From positions 22,319-86,318 of the forward strand of contig JBFLYW010000014.1 of NCBI GenBank assembly GCA_040756515.1: 64,000 nucleotides of DNA, given 5' to 3'. Under the pieces are notes generated by a model. It saw nothing but the letters and a program-made list of their open reading frames with translations. It searched no databases and was not told where the DNA came from. Each line of letters opens with the position of its first letter. Position 1 is the first letter of the stretch. This DNA is from DSXH01 sp020724325. GTDB lineage: Bacteria > Bacteroidota > Ignavibacteria > Ignavibacteriales > Melioribacteraceae. The translations under genes and the position numbers were made by a program. Of this stretch, positions 51,089-59,141 are shown piece by piece.

Positions 51089-52318
51089 ATGAAAAAACTT
51101 GTGATACTTGGCGCTGGTACTGCCGGCACAATAATGTTAAACAAACTTCATCCGGTGCTTAATAAAGATGAATGGCAGATAACAATAGTTGATAAACATG
51201 AAACTCATTACTATCAACCAGGATTTTTGTTTATACCTTTTGGAATTTACACGTGTAAAGACGTAATAAAACCGAAGAGAGATTTTTTCCCTTCGGGAAC
51301 AAATGTTGTAAAATCAGAAATTGATAAAATAGAACCGAATGAAAACAGAGTGTTATTAAAAAACGGTCAAGTACTTGGCTACGATTATTTGATAATTGCT
51401 ACTGGTTCTAAAATAGATCCTTCCGAAACCGAAGGGCTTGCAGATGAGTTATGGTATAAAAATATTTTTGATTTTTATACTGTTGAAGGAGCGTGTGCTT
51501 TAGCAAGCTTCTTTAAACATTGGGAAGGTGGTAAGCTCGTAATTAATATTACAGAAATGCCTATTAAGTGCCCGGTTGCTCCTCTTGAGTTTGCATTTTT
51601 AGCTGATTGGTATTTTACTGAAAGAGGAATTCGAGATAAAGTTGATATTCATTTTGTAACGCCATTACCAGGAGCTTTTACAAAGCCACGTGCTTCGTCA
51701 ATTCTTGGTGATATTCTAAATAAGAAAAATATTAAACTGATAAGCGATTTTAATATTGCTCGTGTTGATAATGAAGCTAAAAAAATAATCTCCTGGGACG
51801 AGCAAGAAGTTGAATTTGATGTTCTAGTAACAATTCCTACAAATAAGGGCGATGAAGCAATTGCACGAAGCGGAATGGGAGACGAATTAAACTTTATACC
51901 TACCGATAAAGAAACATTAATAGCTGATGGTTACAAAAATATATTTGTGATTGGAGATGCAACAAACCTTCCAAGTTCAAAAGCCGGTTCTGTTGCTCAC
52001 TTTCAAGCGGATATACTTTTTGAAAATTTTATGGACGTAATTGAGGGATTAGAGCCAAAAGCAAAATTCGATGGTCATGCAAACTGTTTTATTGAATCCG
52101 GATTTGGTAAAGGAATTCTGATTGATTTCAATTATGATACTGAACCGCTGCCGGGTAAATTTCCTCTACCGGGAGTTGGTCCTTTCTCACTCTTAGAAGA
52201 AACAAAAATGAATCACTATGGAAAAATAATGTTCAGATGGATGTATTGGAATTTTCTTCTCAAAGGCATTGAACTGCCAATCGAAGCAAACATGTCAATG
52301 GCTGGAAAGAGGTTATAA
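51089..52318 (+). CDS. SQR-like FAD-dependent oxidoreductase
   Basis: 409 residues. FAD motif 'ILGAGTAGTIMLNKL' near 6-20, 'IIATGSKIDPSE', and a second cofactor motif 'IFVIGDATNLPSSKAGSVAH'. Cysteines C161 ('PIKCPVAPLEF') and C333 ('HANCFIESGFG') occupy places where sulfide:quinone oxidoreductases carry redox cysteines. No NAD(P) partner domain is obvious. The operon context (DsrC, DsrE2) favours sulfide or persulfide oxidation at the membrane, as inference. Its stop abuts the next start. Confidence 0.85.
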   Translation: MKKLVILGAGTAGTIMLNKLHPVLNKDEWQITIVDKHETHYYQPGFLFIPFGIYTCKDVIKPKRDFFPSGTNVVKSEIDKIEPNENRVLLKNGQVLGYDYLIIATGSKIDPSETEGLADELWYKNIFDFYTVEGACALASFFKHWEGGKLVINITEMPIKCPVAPLEFAFLADWYFTERGIRDKVDIHFVTPLPGAFTKPRASSILGDILNKKNIKLISDFNIARVDNEAKKIISWDEQEVEFDVLVTIPTNKGDEAIARSGMGDELNFIPTDKETLIADGYKNIFVIGDATNLPSSKAGSVAHFQADILFENFMDVIEGLEPKAKFDGHANCFIESGFGKGILIDFNYDTEPLPGKFPLPGVGPFSLLEETKMNHYGKIMFRWMYWNFLLKGIELPIEANMSMAGKRL

Positions 52319-53005
52319 ATGGAAGAGAAAAAATTACAAGCTCAGATTGATGAGCTGAATTCTAAACTCGATATTATTCTTGAAGAGATCGAACTTCAAA
52401 AACGTCATAGAAGAGAAATGGAAGACTTGAAAGATGATCTTATGAGAGTTGGAAAAGATTTTTATGAAACTGCTGTTGAAGAGCTGGATCAAATTCATGA
52501 TCATGTAAACACAAGAGATATTTTACATTTCGGAAAGTATATGCTGCGGAATGTAAATACTATCAGCAAAGTAATTCAGCAGTTAGAAAGCACAAAAGAT
52601 TTTCTTAAAGATGCTTCACCACTTATTAGAGAATCTATTATTGATTTTATGGCAGCATTAGATGAATTCGACCGCAAAGGATATTTTGAATTTATTAAAG
52701 AATCCAAAAATATTATTGATAAAATTGTGACATCGTTTAGCAAGGAAGATGTGCAAGCTTTAGGAGATAATGTAGTAACCATCCTCAATACTGTAAAAAA
52801 TCTAACCCAACCAGATATGCTTCATGCTATCAATAGTTCAGTAAACGTGTATAAGAACTTAGATATAGAAGTTTCAAAAGAAGTATCATATTTCAAATTA
52901 CTAAAAGAGTTGAACAACCCAGGAGTAAAACGTGGTTTAGCTTTCACTATTCAGTTCCTAAAAAATATTTCTGAGCAAAAAGAAAATAAACAAGTAATCA
53001 ATTAA
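52319..53005 (+). CDS. DUF1641 helical protein
   Basis: 228 residues, starting one base after the flavoprotein stop. The N-terminus is a charged coiled coil ('ELNSKLDIILEEIELQKRHR'). The C-terminal 'ALGDNVVTILNTVKNLTQPD' and 'LKELNNPGVKRGLAFTIQFL' match DUF1641, a family found beside SQR-like and formate-dehydrogenase genes. It has no cysteine and no membrane segment; a scaffold role is plausible. Confidence 0.8.
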   Translation: MEEKKLQAQIDELNSKLDIILEEIELQKRHRREMEDLKDDLMRVGKDFYETAVEELDQIHDHVNTRDILHFGKYMLRNVNTISKVIQQLESTKDFLKDASPLIRESIIDFMAALDEFDRKGYFEFIKESKNIIDKIVTSFSKEDVQALGDNVVTILNTVKNLTQPDMLHAINSSVNVYKNLDIEVSKEVSYFKLLKELNNPGVKRGLAFTIQFLKNISEQKENKQVIN

Positions 53006-53030
53006 TCAAATCTTAATTAAGGAGAAATAT

Positions 53031-53348
53031 ATGGCTACAAAAGAATATTCTGGCAAAATGATAGAGCTTGATGCCGATGGCAATTTAGTAAACATGAACG
53101 ATTGGAATGAAGAAGTAGCAAAAACAATTGCTATTGAAGAAGGAATCGGTTCGCTTAATGACAGACATTGGGCTGTAATCAATTACATGAGAAAAGAATT
53201 CACAGAAAAAGGCGATTCACCTTCTATTCGTAAACTTACAAAAGAAAGCGGTGTTGACACAAAAGAACTTTATGCATTATTTCCAAAAGGGCCGGCAAAG
53301 AAAGCAGCAAGAATTGCTGGTTTACCAAAACCAAAAGGTTGTATTTAA
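53031..53348 (+). CDS. DsrC/TusE-family sulfur-relay protein lacking the second redox cysteine
   Basis: 105 residues. The family signature 'RHWAVINYMRKEF' and the C-terminal arm 'ARIAGLPKPKGCI' are clear. The penultimate Cys104 (CysA) is kept; CysB, 11 residues upstream, is Ala93. DsrC that partners dissimilatory sulfite reductase needs both, whereas TusE-like relay proteins use only the penultimate one. An AAGGAG site precedes the ATG. No dsrAB is in the window. Confidence 0.9.
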   Translation: MATKEYSGKMIELDADGNLVNMNDWNEEVAKTIAIEEGIGSLNDRHWAVINYMRKEFTEKGDSPSIRKLTKESGVDTKELYALFPKGPAKKAARIAGLPKPKGCI

Positions 53349-53364
53349 GAAAAGGAGAAAAAAA

Positions 53365-53856
53365 ATGGCTGAACCAATCAAAAAAGTATCAATCGTAGTT
53401 TCTCGAGGCTCGCTCGAAGGTGTTTATCCCGGTTTAATTATGGCAAATGGTGCAAGAATGGAAGGAATTGATGCACAATTATTTTTTACATTTTTTGGGC
53501 TGCATGCCGTAATTGAAAAGAAAATGGATAAGCTAAAAGTTGCAACAGTTGGAAATCCGGCTATGTGTGTTCCAGATGCGATGGGTCCAGGCTTGCCAAC
53601 TTGGATGGGTGCAATCCCTGGAATGTCTTGGTTTGCAACTTGGATGATGAAAAAGGAAATGGAAAAACTTGATATTCCTCCAGTTAGAGAATTTATAGAA
53701 ATGATTCACGATGCCGGCTGCGAAATTTATGGTTGTAAAGCAACTGTTGATATGTTTCACTTAACGCAAAAAGATTTTTGCTCTCAGGTTGATGGAGTTA
53801 TAACGGTAGGTGAGTTTTACGAAAAATCTGCCGGTGCTCAAATAATTTTTACATGA
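53365..53856 (+). CDS. DsrE/DsrF/DrsH-like protein (DsrE2 type)
   Basis: 163 residues from the ATG at 53365, with AAGGAG upstream. 'VSIVVSRGSLEGVYPGLIMA' begins the fold, 'AQLFFTFFGLHAVIEKKMDK' follows, and 'IHDAGCEIYGCKATVDMFHL' carries two cysteines that may bear persulfide sulfur. 'WMGAIPGMSWFATWMMKKEM' is hydrophobic, as in the membrane-linked DsrE2 group. It ends the sulfur operon, after DsrC. Confidence 0.88.
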   Translation: MAEPIKKVSIVVSRGSLEGVYPGLIMANGARMEGIDAQLFFTFFGLHAVIEKKMDKLKVATVGNPAMCVPDAMGPGLPTWMGAIPGMSWFATWMMKKEMEKLDIPPVREFIEMIHDAGCEIYGCKATVDMFHLTQKDFCSQVDGVITVGEFYEKSAGAQIIFT

Positions 53857-53859
53857 CAA

Positions 53860-54166
53860 AGTCTTCTGAAAAACTCAGAAACGTCACTTCGAAGAAGCGA
53901 AGCGACTGAGAAGTTTTATTTCGAAACCCAACAACCTTGAAGGTCATGCGGAAACAAATAACAACTCTTGACCTTCAAGGTTTAGGTTCCGCTCTCAGAA
54001 AAATTCAGAAGTAACATTTCGAAGGATCACGACTTGTCGGAGACTGAGAAACTACGGATAGATTCTTCACCTCACTTTGTTCGGTTCAGAATGACAGTAT
54101 GCTTTCTACTCTGTCATTTCGAAGGATTCCTATAAGAGGGGAGACTTCGAAATGACAAACGACATT
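53860..54166. repeat. Composite intergenic repeat, copy B
   Basis: Same modules as 22380-22850. 'TTCGAAGAAGCGAAGCGACTGAG' type units lead in, then CCTTGAAGGTC and GACCTTCAAGG (53935-53980), 'AGATTCTTCACCTCACTTTG' and a TTCAGAATGACAG/CTGTCATTTCGAA hairpin (54085-54123). The two copies share the order but differ by substitutions and small indels, so they are old copies. The surrounding gap 53857-54218 holds no gene. Confidence 0.85.
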
Positions 54167-54218
54167 TTTAATGTTCTCAAATAATTATTTTTTGTGGAGA
54201 GGGTAAACAGACCCTTTC

Positions 54219-54680
54219 CTACATTTCAAACATTTTATACTTTGTTTCTAAATGATAATGTTTTATAAACTTTTCTAACATGCTTTTTCTAACAACAAAA
54301 ATAACTTTTTCGGAAAAGTTATTTTTGCTTTCTAACAATTCAGTTATTGCAGGTTCTAATCCTTTTCCATCAAGTTCCAATGGGCCAACTTCGTCAATGA
54401 TTAAATAGTCTAGTTGATCTTTAACAGATTTTCTTAAAACGTTTTTTGCCCACTCAAAACTGTCTTTTAAAAATTTGTAATTGCCAATTGCAAAAATATT
54501 ATTGTCGTCATCTGTTTCTAATTGTTTTAATGTTCGGGATGAGATGTGATACAGAAATCTTTTTCCTTCAATAACAGGTTGAAATATTCCATCGATATTC
54601 ATTTGAGATGCCGCCCATTTCATTAACTGTGTAGTTTTACCGCATTTAATCGGTCCGCTATAAATTAATATTTCTCTCAT
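54219..54680 (-). CDS. THEP1-type nucleoside-triphosphatase
   Basis: 153 residues. Walker A 'SGPIKCGKTT' is near 8-17 and the Walker B-like 'LIIDEVGPLELDGKG' near 93-107, the THEP1 signature. The length is on the short side of the family (about 170-190). Its start overlaps the end of the adjacent membrane-protein gene by 23 bases, so the two are co-transcribed. The physiological substrate is unknown. Confidence 0.85.
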   Translation of the reverse strand: MREILIYSGPIKCGKTTQLMKWAASQMNIDGIFQPVIEGKRFLYHISSRTLKQLETDDDNNIFAIGNYKFLKDSFEWAKNVLRKSVKDQLDYLIIDEVGPLELDGKGLEPAITELLESKNNFSEKVIFVVRKSMLEKFIKHYHLETKYKMFEM

Positions 54681-55734
54681 TAGTGTTAATTTTTGTTATC
54701 AGTAGAAGAACAATTGCATCGGACAAAAATTTTCTAATCCTTCGAATATTTCTATAATTTGCCGAAGCTTTCCAGCTATAATTAATTATTTTTTTGAACT
54801 CGGGGAATAAAGCTGTAGCCCTATTAATTTCAGATGCCCTTTCAAACTTGTTCTTTTCTATAAACTTATTGAATTTCGAGACCAAAAATGGAGAAATTAT
54901 CACAAACCAAAAGAAAGTAATAATGAATGAACGGACCAGCATTATAAATATTTCGTATGTCCTACTCTTTTCAAAACCAGGTTCAAAATAAGTAAGGATC
55001 ATCAACAATGTAAAAAATATTATTAATATAATTCCAGATTTTCTTTTCCACCATCTTTTGGGCTTTTTAGATTCCTTCCTTTCAAAAATATCTTCCGTTA
55101 AATAGTACTTGAATGCTTCGGCTAATGAGTAACTTTTTTCATTTACTTTCTTAGGCAGAGAAACTGCTTTTAATGCAAGATAAATACCAACTGAAACATG
55201 TATTATCGCGTATATGCTGATTAGTACGATAGAAAAGCTTAATGAGTAGTATGAGGGATCTATCTTTAATTGAATTAAGATGTAGTTCGCAAAATCATCG
55301 ATTGAGTTCCAAAAAGTGTTACCGAAGACAATTGTGAGGATAATAAATTTTTGAAGAGAAGAAAAAAGGAGTGAGAAAAATCCTAATAGAATAGCAGCAA
55401 TTTTTTGAAATTTTATTAAAGAGAAGAAAAAATATCCTAACAGACCTTGTATACCAACAGCAAAATATGCGGCTAAAGGAGTATGGGGACTAATTATTGC
55501 TTTAATTACAATAACTGTAATAGCAGCGTTAAGTATTGCGGTTTTTTTTTGCGAGTAGTGAGCAAGTAGTGTTATAAAAATAACAGCAGCTCCGCCGACA
55601 AACATTCCTGTTAAAGGTATCTTTAATGCATGCAAAATTCCGCCCAATGCGGCTTCGCTGAAACCCCAAATTGCAATAATTCTTTTTGGGTCGATTTGCG
55701 GTTGGTAAGAATAATTGCCAGAACTGGTCGTCAA
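54658..55734 (-). CDS. Polytopic membrane protein of unknown function (ECF-transporter-like N-terminus)
   Basis: 358 residues with roughly six N-terminal membrane segments ('GFSEAALGGILHALKIPLTG', 'YFAVGIQGLLGYFFFSLIKF'), a basic cytoplasmic loop (about 190-245), two more segments, and a basic C-terminal tail. The N-terminal half resembles the substrate-binding membrane component of energy-coupling-factor transporters, but no ABC ATPase is nearby other than the THEP1 NTPase that overlaps it. This is a guess from pattern. Confidence 0.55.
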   Translation of the reverse strand: MTTSSGNYSYQPQIDPKRIIAIWGFSEAALGGILHALKIPLTGMFVGGAAVIFITLLAHYSQKKTAILNAAITVIVIKAIISPHTPLAAYFAVGIQGLLGYFFFSLIKFQKIAAILLGFFSLLFSSLQKFIILTIVFGNTFWNSIDDFANYILIQLKIDPSYYSLSFSIVLISIYAIIHVSVGIYLALKAVSLPKKVNEKSYSLAEAFKYYLTEDIFERKESKKPKRWWKRKSGIILIIFFTLLMILTYFEPGFEKSRTYEIFIMLVRSFIITFFWFVIISPFLVSKFNKFIEKNKFERASEINRATALFPEFKKIINYSWKASANYRNIRRIRKFLSDAIVLLLITKINTNERNINL

Positions 55735-55737
55735 ATT

Positions 55738-56061
55738 TTATTTACCCTTTTTCTTATCCAAAATATCGTCAATCCAGCTCATTACGGCCATAGCAGCCGG
55801 AAAGCCGATTGTAGGGATTGCAAGCAACGCAACCTGACGGATTTCTGCTTTTGTCAATTTCAATTTAATTGCTTTCCGTATCTGTGCGTGAACGGCCCCT
55901 TCCATTTTTGAGCCGGCAGCTAATCCAATTTTAATTAGCGCACGGGTCTTTTCATCCAGAGGACCTGATTTGTGTACTGAATCGCCAAGATTTTGGTATG
56001 CAACAGCTACTTCCGGGTAATCTTTTAAGAATCTTTCGAATCTCTTCGGTAATTGTGCCAC
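55738..56061 (-). CDS. Carboxymuconolactone decarboxylase-family (AhpD-like) protein
   Basis: 107 residues, helical. 'LDEKTRALIKIGLAAGSKME' and 'GAVHAQIRKAIKLKLTKAEI' match the CMD fold. The CxxC found in AhpD peroxidases is missing (no cysteine in the whole protein). The histidine in 'VHAQ' is kept. The reaction is unknown; a gamma-carboxymuconolactone decarboxylase is unlikely because the pathway genes are absent. It lies three bases upstream of the membrane protein gene. Confidence 0.85.
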   Translation of the reverse strand: MAQLPKRFERFLKDYPEVAVAYQNLGDSVHKSGPLDEKTRALIKIGLAAGSKMEGAVHAQIRKAIKLKLTKAEIRQVALLAIPTIGFPAAMAVMSWIDDILDKKKGK

Positions 56062-56218
56062 GATTATTTCCTGTTAATGTATTTCTAAATTCCAAATTCC
56101 AACTTAATCGAAATTAATTCTACAAGCAATTATCTATTATATTTTAGTATAGCATAAAATTAGAAGAATGATATTTTTTGTATTTTTACATCATTCTATT
56201 CTTTAAATAGAGGTCTGT

Positions 56219-57193
56219 TTGAAAATTTTAGTAACCGGCGGTGCCGGATATATCGGTTCTCATTTTGTTAACCTTCTTGTCAGCAAAAATATTGAGGCTG
56301 TTGTAATTGATAATTTAAGCCGCGGACATATAGAGGCAGTTAATAAGAATTCCGTTTTTGAAAAGGTAGATATTCTCGAATACGAAAGAATACTTAATCT
56401 GTTAGCATATCATAAGCCGGATGCAGTAGTTCATTTTGCTGCTTTTGCTTACGTCGGAGAATCAGTTGAAAACCCTCTCCTGTATTATAATAATAATGTT
56501 ATTGGAAGTTATAACCTTATAAAAGCATGCAAAGAAGCCGGAATTAAAAAATTCGTCTTCTCTTCCACATGTTCAATTTATGGCAACCCGGAATCAATTC
56601 CGATTAACGAGGAACAGAAACCAGATCCAATTAATCCATATGCAAATACAAAACTGGCAATAGAAAAAATCTTAAATGATTTTGATCGAGCTTACGGAAT
56701 TAAATATATATCGCTCAGATATTTTAACGCTGCCGGAGCAGACCCTAATGGATTAATAGGCGAAAGTCATTTACCGGAACCGCACCTAATTCCGATAATT
56801 CTTGAAACCGCATTAGGGAAAAGAGAAAAGGTGAATGTTTTTGGAAATGATTACAAGACGTTGGACGGAACCTGTATACGTGATTATATCCATGTTAATG
56901 ATCTTGCAAGTGCACATCTTAAGGCAATTGATTATCTTCATAATGCCGGCGAATCGCAAATTATTAATTTGGGTACTGGAATTGGAAATTCTGTACTCGA
57001 AATAATTAATAGATCAATTAATATTACCGGCAAGAAAATAAATTTTATGGTTGTTGAAAGACGTAAAGGTGATCCAGCGGTTCTGGTTGCAGATTATTCT
57101 AAAGCCCAAAATCTGTTGAATTGGAAACCGGAGTTTTCAATTGATCAAATTATTTCTACAGCGTGGAATTGGCACCAAAATCCAAAATATTAA
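56219..57193 (+). CDS. galE: UDP-glucose 4-epimerase
   Basis: 324 residues, TTG start. Rossmann motif 'VTGGAGYIGSHF' is near 4-15, 'FSSTCSIYGNPESIPINEEQ' follows and the catalytic 'YANTKLAIE' (Tyr/Lys) lies near 139-147. 'GDPAVLVADYSKAQNLLNWK' is the usual C-terminal block. It interconverts UDP-glucose and UDP-galactose for surface polysaccharides. It begins a run of sugar-nucleotide genes. An 8-bp inverted repeat (56165-56172 with 56190-56197) lies upstream. Confidence 0.93.
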   Translation: MKILVTGGAGYIGSHFVNLLVSKNIEAVVIDNLSRGHIEAVNKNSVFEKVDILEYERILNLLAYHKPDAVVHFAAFAYVGESVENPLLYYNNNVIGSYNLIKACKEAGIKKFVFSSTCSIYGNPESIPINEEQKPDPINPYANTKLAIEKILNDFDRAYGIKYISLRYFNAAGADPNGLIGESHLPEPHLIPIILETALGKREKVNVFGNDYKTLDGTCIRDYIHVNDLASAHLKAIDYLHNAGESQIINLGTGIGNSVLEIINRSINITGKKINFMVVERRKGDPAVLVADYSKAQNLLNWKPEFSIDQIISTAWNWHQNPKY

Positions 57194-57202
57194 GAGGTTA
57201 AA

Positions 57203-57751
57203 TTGATATTTGAAAAAACACCTATCGATGGGTTGCTTTTAATAAAACCGGATCTGTTTGAAGACTCGCGCGGTTATTTCTTTGAATCATATAATCAAGA
57301 AAAATATCTTGAAGGTGGAATCGATACAAAATTTGTTCAGGATAATATTTCCAAATCTGTAATGGGTACTGTCCGTGGATTGCATTACCAGGCGCCGCCT
57401 TTTGCTCAGGGGAAATTATGTTCGGTTGCTTTAGGAAAGGTTTTAGATGTTGCAGTGGATATTAGATTCGGTTCACCAACTTTTGGGAAATATTTTGCGT
57501 GTGAACTTAGTGAAGAAAACAAATTTCAGTTATGGATCCCAGCCGGTTTTGCCCATGGCTTTTCTGTTTTGTCCGAAGTTGCAATTTTTTGCTATAAGTG
57601 TTCGGAATTATATAATAAGGAGTTTGAACGATCAATTTATTACAACGATCCTCAAATTAAAATTGATTGGAAAGTAGAAAATCATATTGTCTCTGAAAAA
57701 GATATGAATGCAACTCCATTTAACCAGATTGAAAAAGATTTTGTTTATTAA
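57203..57751 (+). CDS. rfbC: dTDP-4-dehydrorhamnose 3,5-epimerase
   Basis: 182 residues, TTG start nine bases after galE. 'DSRGYFFESYNQEKY', 'VQDNISKSVMGTVRGLHYQA', 'GKVLDVAVDIRFGSPTFGKY' and 'WIPAGFAHGFSVLSE' are family signatures, including the catalytic His in 'RGLHYQ'. With rfbD (61228) it supplies dTDP-rhamnose. rfbA and rfbB are not in the window. Confidence 0.94.
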   Translation: MIFEKTPIDGLLLIKPDLFEDSRGYFFESYNQEKYLEGGIDTKFVQDNISKSVMGTVRGLHYQAPPFAQGKLCSVALGKVLDVAVDIRFGSPTFGKYFACELSEENKFQLWIPAGFAHGFSVLSEVAIFCYKCSELYNKEFERSIYYNDPQIKIDWKVENHIVSEKDMNATPFNQIEKDFVY

Positions 57752-57773
57752 TTTTTGTTGAAGGAGGAATTCA

Positions 57774-59096
57774 ATGAATCTTGCTGTGATTGGGAGCGGA
57801 TATGTAGGATTGGTTACCGGAACATGTTTTGCAGAAATGGGAAATAAAGTGGTTTGTATCGATAATGATCCGGACAAATTAAAAAAACTTAAAGAAGGAA
57901 TTGTACCGATTTATGAACCCGGGCTGGATATTTTATTCAACCGTAATATTGAAAAAAAACGATTATTATTTTCAGATAATTTGAAATCACCTGTACTGAA
58001 TTCGGATATTATATTTCTCTGTCTTCCTACTCCGCAAGGTGAAGATGGTTCGGCAGATTTACAGCATGTCTTCAAAGTAGCGGAGGATATTAGTGAAATT
58101 TTAAGTGAGGAAAATTCTAACGCACTTAAAATTATCGTTAATAAAAGCACAGTTCCTGTTGGAACAGCTCGTAAAGTAGCCGGGATATTAGAGACAAGCG
58201 GAGTAAAAAATTTTGAAGTTGTTTCCAACCCTGAATTTTTGAGAGAAGGATTTGCTGTTGAAGATTTTATGAAACCAGACAGGATTGTTGTAGGCGCAAA
58301 ATCGCAACATGTATTCCAAAAACTAAGAGAATTGTATGAACCGTTTGTTCGTCAGGGCAATCCAATATTTGAAATGGACCCCGAGAGTTCGGAAGTAACC
58401 AAATATGCTTCTAATTCCTATCTGGCAATGAGAATTACTTTTATGAACGAACTCGCAAATTTTTGTGAAGTAGTTGGTGCTAATGTAGATAATGTACGCA
58501 GAGCTATGGGCGCAGATACCAGAATTGGAAAAAGATTTCTCTTCCCGGGCATTGGGTATGGAGGTTCCTGTTTCCCAAAAGATGTTAATGCATTAATTAA
58601 AACCTCGGAAGATCATAAATCACCAATGAAAATTTTAAAAGTAGTTGATGAGGTTAACAAATATCAAAAGCTTGTAATAGTAAACAAAATATTGAACCAT
58701 TTTAATAATAACATAAGCGGCAAAAAATTTGCAGTATGGGGATTGTCATTTAAGCCGAATACAGACGATATGCGTGAAGCTCCATCCATTGTAATTATTA
58801 AGGAACTAGCAAAACATGGTGCAAAAATTTCTGCTTATGATCCGGCGGCAATGGAAAATGCCCGGTTTTATTTGAACAATATTCCTGTTTTTGCTAACGA
58901 TCAATATGAAGCTCTTAAGGATGCAGATGCATTACTAATCCTTACTGAATGGAATGAGTTTAGAAATCCGGATTTTGAAATTGTAAAAAAAATGCTCAAA
59001 TCAAATTTAATTTTTGATGGAAGGAATGTTTTTGAGCCTGATAAGATGAAAGAACTTGGATTTAAGTATATAAGTATAGGTCGAAAATCGGATTAG
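57774..59096 (+). CDS. ugd: UDP-glucose 6-dehydrogenase
   Basis: 440 residues. NAD motif 'AVIGSGYVGLVTGTCFAEMG' at 4-23, 'NKSTVPVGTARKVAGILE', and the catalytic cysteine C266 in 'GYGGSCFPKDVNALI'. 'GLSFKPNTDDMREAPSIVII' marks the C-terminal domain. It makes UDP-glucuronate for polysaccharides; GDP-mannose dehydrogenases share these motifs, so the name is likely but not proved. Confidence 0.92.
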   Translation: MNLAVIGSGYVGLVTGTCFAEMGNKVVCIDNDPDKLKKLKEGIVPIYEPGLDILFNRNIEKKRLLFSDNLKSPVLNSDIIFLCLPTPQGEDGSADLQHVFKVAEDISEILSEENSNALKIIVNKSTVPVGTARKVAGILETSGVKNFEVVSNPEFLREGFAVEDFMKPDRIVVGAKSQHVFQKLRELYEPFVRQGNPIFEMDPESSEVTKYASNSYLAMRITFMNELANFCEVVGANVDNVRRAMGADTRIGKRFLFPGIGYGGSCFPKDVNALIKTSEDHKSPMKILKVVDEVNKYQKLVIVNKILNHFNNNISGKKFAVWGLSFKPNTDDMREAPSIVIIKELAKHGAKISAYDPAAMENARFYLNNIPVFANDQYEALKDADALLILTEWNEFRNPDFEIVKKMLKSNLIFDGRNVFEPDKMKELGFKYISIGRKSD

Positions 59097-59141
59097 GAGA
59101 TGTTAAACAAATAAAGAATTTTTGATTGCAGAACCAGCAGA

